Counted from the stretch's first letter, positions 45,029 to 53,212 are shown. The stretch is 64,000 nucleotides of DNA from Candidatus Saccharimonadota bacterium (GCA_017437945.1 JAFRWP010000004.1:62001-126000); one strand, 5' to 3'. The notes: generated from the sequence alone by a model not told the origin. Translations and numbers: made by a program.

Positions 45029-45397
45029 TTAGGCTATCGAATTAGGCTTATATTTGATGAACTGGTCATACCAGTACCTGGACCGAGCTCCGCGCCCGGT
45101 GTTAAAGGTAATGGCGTGAACTTCAGCCTGAGCTCTGGGGCATTCTGCCGCGTTGAACAAGATGAACTTGCTCGAGAGGCCCTTCATGCAGGATTCACCC
45201 AAGACAAAATCTCCTGTAGTGCTATGCACGATGGCGATGCAGATGCCATCCACAGAAGCCGCCAGTTCTTTGGCTTCCTCCATGGCTTCCTTCGCATTGT
45301 AGGAATATTCCATGTCATGTCCCCAATAGCTGGGTTTTGCACAGAACTCTTTCGGATTGAACCCTTCGAAACTGTCTATTCTCTTCATTTCAATCAT
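45029..45397 (-). CDS. unknown island protein, monocistronic
   Basis: Not recognised. The 122 residues appear cytoplasmic, with a central helix (YNAKEAMEEAKELAASV) and a beta-rich half with GICIAIVHSTTGDFVLGES. The start is fixed by GGAG 7 bases before the ATG. It has an exact consensus promoter about 200 bases upstream, a long leader, a pair of operator-like palindromes and a strong terminator, so it is independently regulated and probably highly expressible. Confidence 0.75.
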   Translation of the reverse strand: MIEMKRIDSFEGFNPKEFCAKPSYWGHDMEYSYNAKEAMEEAKELAASVDGICIAIVHSTTGDFVLGESCMKGLSSKFILFNAAECPRAQAEVHAITFNTGRGARSRYWYDQFIKYKPNSIA

Positions 45398-45444
45398 GTG
45401 CTTCTCCTTTTCTGCCTTTCGGCGATCAAAGCCGTAGCTTTCAT
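45394..45444 (-). CDS. possible 16-residue leader peptide overlapping the 45029 gene start
   Basis: A short frame starting MKATALIAERQKRRST ends in UGA that overlaps the ATG of the next gene (ATGA), an arrangement used for translational coupling. Its own SD is weak, so it may be chance. Confidence 0.3.
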   Translation of the reverse strand: MKATALIAERQKRRST

Positions 45445-45608
45445 GGTGATCTTGCTACTCGACAGTTAGGTTTCGTTCTGAGTAGCTTTGAATTGGGGAA
45501 TTCCATATTCACCAACTCAACGCTACCCAGAAGATGGAAGGTTATCAGTTAATCGATAGTCATTTAACGTACTTGGTTAGTGTTTGAGCTTTGCTAACTA
45601 TGCTATAC

Positions 45609-45637
45609 ATTATAGCACATATGCTTATTTTTGTCAA
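45609..45637 (-). promoter_or_regulatory. consensus promoter of the 45029 gene
   Basis: TTGACA (45637-45632), 17-base spacer and TATAAT (45614-45609) on the minus strand. The -35 overlaps operator 1. Confidence 0.85.
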
Positions 45638-45653
45638 TATAGATGTGACAAAA
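45629..45653. promoter_or_regulatory. operator-like palindrome 1
   Basis: TTTTGTC-N11-GACAAAA, overlapping the -35 element of the 45029 promoter, so binding there should block RNA polymerase. An identical design recurs 54 bases upstream. Confidence 0.6.
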
Positions 45654-45682
45654 GAGTAATAACAGAGGTAAAATACGGCTAT

Positions 45683-45707
45683 TTTTGTCGAAATAGAGTC
45701 GACAAAA
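45683..45707. promoter_or_regulatory. operator-like palindrome 2
   Basis: TTTTGTC-N11-GACAAAA with the same half-sites and spacing as operator 1, centre-to-centre distance 54 bases, about five helical turns. It suggests cooperative binding or looping. The rest of the 45398-45813 gap holds only the long leader and AT-rich sequence. Confidence 0.6.
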
Positions 45708-45798
45708 TTAAATACATATCTCTATTAAATACATTTGACATATTAGGCTTATAGTTTATATATTAGCTAACTTATTCCTTATGTCTTCTCTATAGACT

Positions 45799-45813
45799 GT
45801 TAATACCCTAAAC
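45799..45813 (+). repeat. 15-base repeat, copy 2
   Basis: Identical to 44941-44955. It touches the stop codon of the DUF5680 gene. Confidence 0.55.
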
Positions 45814-46279
45814 TTAGATTATCTTTCCGCCAGTACAGCGAAGTCTATAAATCAACACTCCGTCTTTTCGTATTTCTTCAACACCATCAAAGTGTTCCAG
45901 ATCGCCACCGACATTAAAAGTATATTCATAATTATCATTTACAAAACGCCTCGGACCGCGCACTGGTAAAATATCATCATCTTCGCCAACTTTCATTAAG
46001 GCAGGTCGCAATGCTTTGTCCATGGCTTCCTCGGATAAGTTTTGATCTAGCGTGACGCCGTAATAATTCATTCCCCATATTGGTTTTTCGGAGCTACCTT
46101 CATAAACAACCTCTTCGCCGATAAAATTTGTACCGCCAAAATAAGTGTCATGATAAATCATTTCATTATCGCTATATTCATAATCATTCGAACCACGGCG
46201 TGAAGCTGCTACTTTTTCAACATTAGCATTTGCATAAGTCGCTTTTTTAGCCTTAATCAAAAAATCCTTTATTTCCATA
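45814..46279 (-). CDS. DUF5680 family protein
   Basis: The 154 residues from ATG 46279 follow the DUF5680 pattern: FLIKAKKATYA at the start, DTYFGGTNFIGEEVVYEG and WGMNYYGVTL in the middle, and the ending GGDLEHFDGVEEIRKDGVLI. The family is common in low-GC bacteria and has no established function. TATAAT ends 7 bases before the ATG, the leaderless style, unlike the other island genes. Confidence 0.8.
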
Positions 46280-46345
46280 ACCTGAATTATAGCATTAATC
46301 CGATGGATACCAACCAAACGACTGCGGATATCTTTTTTATAAATT

Positions 46346-46359
46346 GTTAATGCCTGAAC
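46346..46359 (+). repeat. degenerate third copy of the 15-base repeat
   Basis: GTTAATGCCTGAAC, differing from copies 1 and 2 by one deletion and two changes. It lies upstream of the DUF5680 gene, so each of the two minus-strand genes has a copy on both sides. Confidence 0.4.
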
Positions 46360-46401
46360 AATTCGCCCCCACTATTCGGAATATAAATGCCATTTGACTA
46401 T

Positions 46402-46430
46402 TTGACGTATTTATGCTGTAATTATAAGAT
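46402..46430 (+). promoter_or_regulatory. promoter of the 46483 gene
   Basis: TTGACG (46402-46407), 17-base spacer, TAAGAT (46425-46430), followed by a leader with AAAGGA before the GTG start. Confidence 0.6.
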
Positions 46431-46482
46431 ATAGGCTATTTGCTGGAACCTTAAAATCTGATTATAGAAAGGACGTGTTTTT

Positions 46483-47823
46483 GTGCCTAAATACACGAGA
46501 AGTATTGAGGAACTCCCCGCCTATAAAGAGCTAGTAAAACAGTTCAGGAAGAAGGGATACAAGAAAGGAATTGGACAGTGGACATCTAGGAGTGTTGCCG
46601 TAGGGACCGCTGGTTACTATATCAATGAGGTCAGACATAGAAGAGTGAGGATTGAGGATGTTCCTGGCGATTTATTGCGGGAAGTCCTTCTCTATAGCGC
46701 CTCCGGGTGCTACAAGGCAGTTTACGACTATATCACGCAACATCTCGACCAGTTCGATCGACAGTTCTGGAAAGACGCGACTTCGGCAGATCATTACAAT
46801 ATCGAGTTCGAGGAACATAATATTTTCGATATTATGCCGGACGAGTATCTCGACGAAGAGATGGCAATGTGCGCTATGTTTGCCGCAATCGATATGCGGT
46901 ATTGCGAACGACGTCATCTATGCGAGGGGTGGTTTTATACTATTCACAGAAGAAAACCAGAAATCTTAACTCGCGAAATGTATATCCTGGGCGCAAGATG
47001 CTTCGCGGCAAAGCATGGCGACGAAAACAAATTTCTGACTATTACTCCGGAAGAGTATCGCACGCCAGAGTACTGGCTTGCGTTGTGTTTGTGCAACGAT
47101 ACTCCAGTTATGACGGACGTCCCGGCGGAGATGCTGACCAAGGATTTCTTGATGGGAATCTTTCTTTCGGACACGCGAACCATCAGGGGCTTCACGGAAG
47201 AAGCACTCGAGAGAGATGTTGTGTTCAGAGGTAAGAAGGTCAAGATGTGGCGGGCTGCCATTCTTTATTCTGGCGATACGATTCGCGACATCTCGCTCAA
47301 CGAAGAAAGAATCGCATTCTTCCGCTCGAAGTACGACAAAGACTCTTCTGAGTACGAGTATGCGTTCAAGGACCATTACAAAGCCTATCTACGCAAGCAG
47401 AACGGCAGTCCGGCACCGGACAACTCCGGTAACCTTCTTGCCTGTGTGGTTACGCTTGGAAGTATTATGGACGGAAAGAATGGCAACGACGCAATAGACG
47501 AGTGCAGTGAAATGGTGCAATCGATGCATAAAACCCAGGCTTATCTTCCAATTCATTTAAAGATGATGGTGCCGAGCGAGTATTGCAAGATATACGACAA
47601 GGAAGAATATTTGCTGGAAATCTACAAGAAGCTTGGTATTCGGATAATAGGAGAGATGGACTACTATTATTACTCCGTCGAACTACCCGATACGCTCACC
47701 ATCGTCGACGATGAATCTGGCCGCTGCGTCAAGGAAGGCGACAAAACCTTACTCCATTTTTACGACAATGGGCCTTTCTATGACAGAAGTGTTTACGTCG
47801 ACGAAATCAACGTAAGCATATAA
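46483..47823 (+). CDS. large unknown island protein with helical repeats
   Basis: The 446 residues look cytoplasmic and helical, with four or more repeats of the kind P-x-x-(Y/L)-x-(T/D)-x-E-x-x-x-x-A (for example MPDEYLDEEMAMCAMFA, KPEILTREMYILGARCFA, TPEEYRTPEYWLALCLC, VPAEMLTKDFLMGIFLSD), which resembles DUF4116-type repeats. A different C-terminal part follows from about 330. The start is GTG with AAAGGA 10 bases upstream. It has its own promoter and double terminator. Function unknown. Confidence 0.75.
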   Translation: MPKYTRSIEELPAYKELVKQFRKKGYKKGIGQWTSRSVAVGTAGYYINEVRHRRVRIEDVPGDLLREVLLYSASGCYKAVYDYITQHLDQFDRQFWKDATSADHYNIEFEEHNIFDIMPDEYLDEEMAMCAMFAAIDMRYCERRHLCEGWFYTIHRRKPEILTREMYILGARCFAAKHGDENKFLTITPEEYRTPEYWLALCLCNDTPVMTDVPAEMLTKDFLMGIFLSDTRTIRGFTEEALERDVVFRGKKVKMWRAAILYSGDTIRDISLNEERIAFFRSKYDKDSSEYEYAFKDHYKAYLRKQNGSPAPDNSGNLLACVVTLGSIMDGKNGNDAIDECSEMVQSMHKTQAYLPIHLKMMVPSEYCKIYDKEEYLLEIYKKLGIRIIGEMDYYYYSVELPDTLTIVDDESGRCVKEGDKTLLHFYDNGPFYDRSVYVDEINVSI

Positions 47824-47825
47824 GA

Positions 47826-47893
47826 AAAGCCCCGCATTATTGTGGGGCTTTTTCAGCCCAATCAAATATAATTCGGCGTTTAGCCGTTTTTTT
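47826..47893 (+). terminator. double terminator of the 46483 gene
   Basis: AAGCCCC/GGGGCTT hairpin (47826-47853) followed by CGGC/GCCG (47874-47886) with T run. The second hairpin and its lead-in resemble the tRNA-Ile2 terminator at 44904. Confidence 0.8.
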
Positions 47894-47936
47894 GTTTGCT
47901 TCTGCTCTTCCCCATATCCGTAAAGGAATGGTCCAA

Positions 47937-47965
47937 TTGACATTTTTGATTGATTGTGCTATAAT
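47937..47965 (+). promoter_or_regulatory. consensus promoter of the 48047 gene
   Basis: TTGACA (47937-47942), 17-base spacer, TATAAT (47960-47965). The leader begins with a 10-pair hairpin (TTATTGGTCT with AGGCCAATAA, about 47969-47994) that could stabilise the RNA or serve as an operator. Confidence 0.85.
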
Positions 47966-48046
47966 AGTATTATTGGTCTAATATGAGGCCAATAAACCGC
48001 CCATCTTGCGTATGCATCTGGGAGTACTTTAGAAAGGGGATTCGTT

Positions 48047-48406
48047 ATGAATACCAATGAAAGCAATCGTCGTTTCGAGATCGTCAATGGACCGAGCAGA
48101 GACCTGATCTTTGATGCGTGTAAATACGCACACAGCAGAGACGTCGGAATCAAGGTAGACCTGACCATCGCGTTCGGCTACACAATGCCGAAGGGCACTC
48201 CTGGCTCAGGCTACCTGCGCATGGCTATCTCCGAAATCCTTATCGTGGGCGTTGAACACGAAAACGGATCAGGAGATGACCTAAATATTGCAGGCTACTG
48301 CCGGGCCAATCTGGAGTCGATCGGTAGAGACCTTAAACCCTATAAGTTCAAGGCGCACTACAACTCAAAAACCCGCAAGGGTACAATATTGTTCGAAAAT
48401 CTGTGA
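48047..48406 (+). CDS. unknown island protein, monocistronic
   Basis: Not recognised. 119 residues, no signal peptide or membrane helix; a central beta-rich part (VGIKVDLTIAFGYTMPKG, then GYLRMAISEILIVGVEHE) and basic C-terminal third. The SD AAAGGGG lies 8 bases before the ATG. It ends in UGA, followed by a strong terminator. Promoter, leader and terminator are all its own. Confidence 0.75.
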   Translation: MNTNESNRRFEIVNGPSRDLIFDACKYAHSRDVGIKVDLTIAFGYTMPKGTPGSGYLRMAISEILIVGVEHENGSGDDLNIAGYCRANLESIGRDLKPYKFKAHYNSKTRKGTILFENL

Positions 48407-48426
48407 TGCCTGAATTGGAGCCCCTC

Positions 48427-48463
48427 ATACCCGCAACAGAAGTTGCGGGTATTTTCTTGTTTT
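48427..48463 (+). terminator. terminator of the 48047 gene
   Basis: ATACCCGCAAC/GTTGCGGGTAT, an 11-base perfect stem with 4-base loop and T-rich tail. Confidence 0.85.
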
Positions 48464-48519
48464 AATAATCTTCGTAATAGTTGAGATTTTTTTCCATGGT
48501 GCCGTCGGCAGATATCTTC

Positions 48520-48546
48520 AAAAAAATCCCCGCATTTCTGCGGGGG
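48520..48546 (-). terminator. terminator of the 48561 gene
   Basis: CCCCGCA/TGCGGGG stem; on the minus strand a run of T follows. The frame beyond the gene's UGA stop reads through this hairpin, confirming UGA as a true stop. Confidence 0.85.
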
Positions 48547-48560
48547 AATGGATTGGTCGT

Positions 48561-48983
48561 TCACAGATGTACTACTTCGTGGCAGAGGAACTGCTCGGGA
48601 TCGCTCTTGGGATGAGTCGTTTTACCCGACTTGTTCTCTTTGTAGTGGTCGCGGATATACAGGTAGTAGTCCGCCATGACGGTCGCGTACTTATAATGAG
48701 TTGCCTTGATGTATTTTTCCAGCTTCACGTTGATCTGCTTGGTCACGGCGGACCGGTAGGTCTCATCGGTCAACTTGGCCCGATCAAGGGTGAACTTGAC
48801 GAGCGGTTTGTAGTCCGAGTGGCCACACTCATCCATGTCGTAGGAAATCCAGAATTCGGCGGTGGTTTCATCGAAGGCCCAGTCCGCCTCGAGGTTGATT
48901 TCGAGGAAAATGTTTCCGAAACGCTTCATGGTTTCGCAGCAAAGTTTAGTCATGAATCGTCCAATCACGCTGAATTCGCTCAT
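48561..48983 (-). CDS. unknown island protein, monocistronic
   Basis: Not recognised. 140 residues, no membrane helix, mixed alpha/beta with FWISYDMDECGHSDYKPL in the middle and a helical Lys/Tyr-rich C-terminal half. The last residues read HEVVHL, which has the HExxH form of zinc proteases, but at the extreme end with no third ligand, so probably chance. SD AAAGGA lies 9 bases before the ATG, in a leader resembling that of the 46483 gene. Confidence 0.75.
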   Translation of the reverse strand: MSEFSVIGRFMTKLCCETMKRFGNIFLEINLEADWAFDETTAEFWISYDMDECGHSDYKPLVKFTLDRAKLTDETYRSAVTKQINVKLEKYIKATHYKYATVMADYYLYIRDHYKENKSGKTTHPKSDPEQFLCHEVVHL

Positions 48984-49031
48984 GCAAAACCGTCCTTTCT
49001 CAATCCGTACAAGGATAAATCCTATAATAGT

Positions 49032-49060
49032 ATTATATCATACTTTTGCGATTTTGTCTA
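49032..49060 (-). promoter_or_regulatory. promoter of the 48561 gene
   Basis: TAGACA (49060-49055), 17-base spacer, TATAAT (49037-49032) on the minus strand. Confidence 0.75.
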
Positions 49061-49066
49061 GAGGAG

Positions 49067-49729
49067 CTAGTTACCAATGATGCCGAAGGCATTAATTGGG
49101 TTGGCTGGCGCAGTGTTTTCAAAGGATTGTTCTTTTCTTATCATGCCATTATCAAGACAAAGGGTTGCGCCTCCCTCGAGGTAGATGCGCATAGCAAACG
49201 CATGGACGCCGGCGGATTTTCCCATTTTATCGTTAAATACTTCGCCATCACACATCGCTACGTCGTCGTATTGGATATCACCAACTTCCATTTTCGCCCA
49301 CTTGCTGTTTGGTGACCGGCCGACGGCGGTCTCATCGTAGCCATTACGTTGGAATGTTTGGCCAGTTATGCAGTTGTACGCAACTTTTACGTTCCATAGA
49401 GCAGCTTTGTATGGTTCGCCCGTACTAGGGTCTTTCATGTCTGCGGGGACATATTTTTTGTAGAATGTGCAAAAACCATTCTTTTTATTGAAAGCTTGGG
49501 TCTTATTGCCATTATCAGTCACGCTAATATTAGAGTTATGGATGCGCCATTTATCCATTTGGGCAACAATTAAAGAGAGATCGCGACGGCGTTGAGTATT
49601 GCGCTGTCCTCTCTGGAGGGCCGGCAAAGCAAGCAGCACCATGACCATGATTAGGCCAGCGACGGCGAGAACTAGCACGACCTCGATTAGGGTGAAGCCT
49701 TTTTTCTGTTTTTTCATCCTGAGTCGCAT
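49067..49729 (-). CDS. type IV pilin-like protein
   Basis: A prepilin signature KKGFTLIEVVLVLAVAGL (Glu at mature position 5) and a hydrophobic helix (to about residue 35) are followed by a soluble domain with several cysteines (GFCTFYKK, YNCITGQTF, VAMCDGEVF, ATLCLDNG) that could form two disulfides. 220 residues. It is the last gene of the sortase/pilin run, but belongs to the type IV pilus system. An AAGGG SD lies about 9 bases before the ATG. Confidence 0.88.
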   Translation of the reverse strand: MRLRMKKQKKGFTLIEVVLVLAVAGLIMVMVLLALPALQRGQRNTQRRRDLSLIVAQMDKWRIHNSNISVTDNGNKTQAFNKKNGFCTFYKKYVPADMKDPSTGEPYKAALWNVKVAYNCITGQTFQRNGYDETAVGRSPNSKWAKMEVGDIQYDDVAMCDGEVFNDKMGKSAGVHAFAMRIYLEGGATLCLDNGMIRKEQSFENTAPANPINAFGIIGN

Positions 49730-49745
49730 ATTGTATTACCCTTCC

Positions 49746-50540
49746 CTATTCAGATTCTTCGCGCGGTATCATCTTTAATAGTATCACATTACGGTAATGG
49801 TTAGCATCTTTGTCGCAGGTGGATAGAAGTAATAGTTTATCGTTTGGGGAAACTTCGGTATCACGACTATTTGTAATATCGGAGCCAAACAGGCTAATCA
49901 ACTGGTCGTAGCTTGCGTTGCGGTATAGGCGCATGTTGTAGATTTGGGTTTCGCTCACATTTGGACGCGCAGCAAGAATAAGCTCAAGATCATAGGTTTG
50001 ATCTGGGGTGTAGAATACGCCAGTTTCGTGGGTGTTAAAGAAATCACGATCAGAGTACTTCCCTACGCTCGAAAACATTTTGTCGCCACTCATGCGGTGG
50101 CCATAGATGACCGTGTAGTTGTCTTTTACACCGTCATTGCGATAATCAATAAATGCGGCGCCAGCAGTGGCATATTCGCCACGATAATTGCGTGTGAGAT
50201 ATTTGATATTATCTTTGTCGTACCAAACGACTGGGAAATCAATTAGTGTACCATCGATGCGCAGCCAGGCAACAATATCTGAGTTGATTTCTCCTAATTC
50301 GTCAAAAGAGTGTTCAGGTTTTGCTGAAATATTATTGGCGATAGCGGCAACTTCATCGTCTAGTTTAGCGCTGGCATCTACTTTTTGAGCATCAATAAGG
50401 GCATAAACACCGATGAGCGCAATAAATACGAACGCCGAAAAAGCAGCAGCGTCAATACAGCGCTCAAAAATGTCGCGAATTATGTCCAGGATTCTGTTCC
50501 TATATATCCCTGGTCCTGAGGATACTGATAACTTTCCCAT
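49746..50540 (-). CDS. class-B-like sortase
   Basis: Membrane-bound transpeptidase. A membrane helix (about 28-52) precedes the sortase domain with AAFIDYRNDGVKDNYTVIYG, the catalytic His in YGHRMSGDKMF, Cys in LLLSTCDKD and Arg in HYRNVI. The long insert and the FIDYRN motif point to class B. In Streptococcus pyogenes a class-B-type sortase polymerises FctA pili; neighbouring pilin genes suggest the same here. 264 residues. Its 5' end overlaps the SipA-like gene by 41 bases. Confidence 0.9.
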   Translation of the reverse strand: MGKLSVSSGPGIYRNRILDIIRDIFERCIDAAAFSAFVFIALIGVYALIDAQKVDASAKLDDEVAAIANNISAKPEHSFDELGEINSDIVAWLRIDGTLIDFPVVWYDKDNIKYLTRNYRGEYATAGAAFIDYRNDGVKDNYTVIYGHRMSGDKMFSSVGKYSDRDFFNTHETGVFYTPDQTYDLELILAARPNVSETQIYNMRLYRNASYDQLISLFGSDITNSRDTEVSPNDKLLLLSTCDKDANHYRNVILLKMIPREESE

Positions 50541-51018
50541 ATATTGTTTCTTTTTTTATTGCTCCATACTCACGTGAATCACCTTTTGAATCGAGGTTGT
50601 CATTAATGACAAAGAACGTGTCTTTTTCGACGCGATACGGGTAAGACATGGTGACCTCATCGCCGCGCGAAATATTATAGGCCGGAATATCCGAGAATTC
50701 CTCCCCGTTTAGGTAAAGGTGACCTTCTTCATCAAGCGAAATAACATCATTTTCGACGCCAATAATGCGAGAGACGTACTGCTTATCGTCTTTCGAGAAT
50801 AAAACTACATCGCCTGCCTCGAGATTGTCATTCGTGCGGAAAAAAAGCGAAAGGTCGCCATCGGATACTTTTGGATCCATGGCGACGCCTTCTATCCTAC
50901 GAATTCCAAATAGAACACCAAGAATAATCCAGAAAATCAGCACGAGTACGACTAGCTTAATGCCTAAGCGTAGCCATTCTTGTTTTGGGGATACTTTTTT
51001 AAATTCAGGGTGTTTCAT
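50500..51018 (-). CDS. SipA-like signal-peptidase homologue lacking the catalytic dyad
   Basis: A membrane helix (about 19-39) precedes a type I signal peptidase fold: GVAMDPKVSDGDLSLFF, AGDVVLFSKDDKQYVSRIIG, YLNGEEF and FFVINDNLDSKGDSREYG. The catalytic Ser of the S-x-M-x-P box is Ala46 (VAMDP) and the Lys of the K-R-x-x-G box is Ser83 (YVSRIIG), so no peptidase activity is expected. SipA of S. pyogenes pilus loci also lacks both residues yet is needed for pilus assembly. 172 residues. It sits between pilin and sortase genes, supporting the same chaperone-like role. Confidence 0.85.
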   Translation of the reverse strand: MKHPEFKKVSPKQEWLRLGIKLVVLVLIFWIILGVLFGIRRIEGVAMDPKVSDGDLSLFFRTNDNLEAGDVVLFSKDDKQYVSRIIGVENDVISLDEEGHLYLNGEEFSDIPAYNISRGDEVTMSYPYRVEKDTFFVINDNLDSKGDSREYGAIKKETIYGKVISILRTRDI

Positions 51019-51069
51019 CTTTTGTTTTTGTTTGTTTTTTGTTGGTTTTAGTGATTTTACGCTAATGGA

Positions 51070-52131
51070 TTATTTTTTAATTACGAGAATTGCGCCGGCA
51101 ATACCAATGATGGTAATGATAGCGAATGGTAAGAGCGAACTAACGATGCCAGTACGTGGAGTTATCTCTTTCATATTAAGCACGGTCGTTCGATTGCTCT
51201 TCTCGAAATCAGATTCATCTTCGCCTACGGTTGTTTTCACGATGGATGTTTTATTATCGGTCGTGGAACCGTCGATGAAGGTTTTATAGTCTGCAGCACC
51301 TTCTTCAATAACGACATAGCGCAAGCCGATTGGGATTTGATTCAAATTATTGGAGTCTTTACCAATTGTGGCTACATCACCATTTTTTAGATACACGGTG
51401 ACAATATTGCTACCTGTTATTTCGTCTGCGGTCAACATGGCAAGGTTATTCTTGCAAGTTGAGTCGGTCTTAACTTTATAGACCTTATCGTCATTGTTAT
51501 CGAAATGCACATTAATTTTAAAGCACTCGTTTGGATCGGCGGAATTGCCTTTAGTTTGTACTTTTACGTCTATATATGTGCGATCCGATGCGCCAGAACC
51601 GAATATAATCATATTACCGTCTGGGCCATCTACGACTTTATCACCATTAGAGTTTGTCGCGGCACCAGCCAGCACGGCGTGTTCCCCAGTAGGAACACCG
51701 CCGCTGCCGGTGACGTTGCGCACCGAGAACCAAATCGTATAGGACTCGGTGCTCAAAGGATATTTAATAGGATTAGTCGTTGCGGTTTCTTTTACTATGA
51801 AACCGTAATCTCCGAGCTCAGTAAATACTGCGCTCGAGAAATCGATTGTCCCTGTATAGGTTGCTCTTCCGCCGGTCGGAGTCACATCGTTGAATACGAT
51901 AGTGGTCGTAGCAGGGACTCCTTCTACGGCTGCCGGGTTAGAAGAATCAGCAGTAATCGTATACGTGAAAGTGTTATTCACATTACCAGATGCATCATTG
52001 ATTTCCTTTAGGATAGTATATGATGCCGAGTCTGCTGGGTTGGCCGACCAAGCGCTAGCATTCGCGAATGGAATGAGCGTGGTGGCTAGAATTGCTCCGG
52101 CGGCTATGATTGATAATGCTTTACACTTCAT
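51070..52131 (-). CDS. Spy0128/FctA-like pilin with sortase signal (TPRTG)
   Basis: Secreted pilin of 353 residues. Signal peptide (1-27), an FctA-type isopeptide domain (about 35-165: YTILKEI, TFTYTITAD, GDYGFIVKETATT, YTIWFSVRN, with Lys, Glu and Asn placed as for internal isopeptide bonds), a second beta domain (about 185-310) and a C-terminal sorting signal TPRTG, hydrophobic helix and basic end. It is a paralogue of the product at 52145. Confidence 0.88.
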   Translation of the reverse strand: MKCKALSIIAAGAILATTLIPFANASAWSANPADSASYTILKEINDASGNVNNTFTYTITADSSNPAAVEGVPATTTIVFNDVTPTGGRATYTGTIDFSSAVFTELGDYGFIVKETATTNPIKYPLSTESYTIWFSVRNVTGSGGVPTGEHAVLAGAATNSNGDKVVDGPDGNMIIFGSGASDRTYIDVKVQTKGNSADPNECFKINVHFDNNDDKVYKVKTDSTCKNNLAMLTADEITGSNIVTVYLKNGDVATIGKDSNNLNQIPIGLRYVVIEEGAADYKTFIDGSTTDNKTSIVKTTVGEDESDFEKSNRTTVLNMKEITPRTGIVSSLLPFAIITIIGIAGAILVIKK

Positions 52132-52144
52132 TGTATTGCCCTAA

Positions 52145-53212
52145 TTACTCAGTAACTTTTTTGGTCTTAGCAACATAAGCTGCGCCGAAGATACCAATCA
52201 AAGCGATAATGATGAATGGCAGGATCGAGAAGACGACGCCAGTGCGTGGTGGGGTCTCTTTGTGGTTTACGATGTTGATGCGGTTAGCAGTGTTGAAAGT
52301 TGAAGCTCCGGCATCAACTAAAGTCTTCATTGCAGAAGTCTTGCTATTAGTGGTGGAACCATCGATGAAGGTTTCGTAATCGGTTGCGCCCTGCTCTTCG
52401 GCCTTGAAGGTGGAACCAAGTGGAATTTCATTGATGTTATTGTTTCTACCAATCGTGATAGTTTCATTGTGCTTAATATAGACAATGGTATCACCGTTGC
52501 CGGCTACAGCAGCTGGCTGATCTGGACAGGTGGAACCAGAGATAGAATAGCTAAGGCCTGCACCGCCAGCTAAGGAAAGCTTAACACCGAAACATGCATC
52601 TTCATCGGCGTTGTTACCGGTTACTTGCTTGGTAAGAGTTGCATAGGTGCGAACTGCGCCAGCATCGAAGACAACTTCAGTGTCGTTACCAAGGATGGTT
52701 GTAAGCTTATTAGTGGCGCTGTATTCTTTCACAGAACCAAGAGTGGCTACGTGCTCACCAGTTGGGGCACCAGAGCTAGTTTCGTTACGAACGGAAACCG
52801 TTACAACGTATGACTTAGTGCTAGTTGGGTAGCTAGTAGTGTCAGTACTACCAGTTTCAGTGATGGTGAAGTTGTAATCACCGACCTTAGTGAAGACGGC
52901 TGATGAGAAATCGAGATCAGCGGTCTTGACGGCAGTATTGTTTGTAGGTGCTACGTTGTTGAAAACAATCGAAGCTGCGGTTGGATAACCAGAGACAGCA
53001 GCAGGGTTATTTGTCGTGTCTGCTGAGACCGAATATGTGAACGTGTTGGTTACGTTATTGGAGGTATTCTTAACTTCACGTTTAATTGTGACCTTTGAAC
53101 CGTTGCCTGAAACTGGGCTGACTGTCCACGCGCTAACATTTGCGAGTGGTGCTAGAGCTGTTGCGAACATCGCGCCAACTGCGGCTAACATTGATAATTT
53201 CTTTATTTTCAT
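52145..53212 (-). CDS. Spy0128/FctA-like pilin with sortase signal (PPRTG), paralogue
   Basis: 355 residues with the same layout as its neighbour: signal peptide (1-28), FctA-like domain (about 38-170 with VTIKREV, TFTYSVSAD, GDYNFTITETGSTD, YVVTVSVRN), a second domain with paired cysteines (DACFGVKL, GSTCPDQ) and PPRTG sorting signal. Both share IDGSTTNSKTS/IDGSTTDNKTS. The codon use is more regular than in the neighbour, as for a highly expressed major pilin (inference). SD GAAAGG precedes the ATG. Confidence 0.9.
   Translation of the reverse strand: MKIKKLSMLAAVGAMFATALAPLANVSAWTVSPVSGNGSKVTIKREVKNTSNNVTNTFTYSVSADTTNNPAAVSGYPTAASIVFNNVAPTNNTAVKTADLDFSSAVFTKVGDYNFTITETGSTDTTSYPTSTKSYVVTVSVRNETSSGAPTGEHVATLGSVKEYSATNKLTTILGNDTEVVFDAGAVRTYATLTKQVTGNNADEDACFGVKLSLAGGAGLSYSISGSTCPDQPAAVAGNGDTIVYIKHNETITIGRNNNINEIPLGSTFKAEEQGATDYETFIDGSTTNSKTSAMKTLVDAGASTFNTANRINIVNHKETPPRTGVVFSILPFIIIALIGIFGAAYVAKTKKVTE

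Noticed and set aside
44941-46359. Integron attC sites
   Set aside because: The repeats lack the GTTRRRY/RYYYAAC boxes and the folded arms of attC, and no integrase gene is present.
48561-48580. HExxH zinc-protease motif at the end of the 48561 product
   Set aside because: It lies in the last six residues with no downstream third ligand and no protease fold is visible, so it is probably chance.
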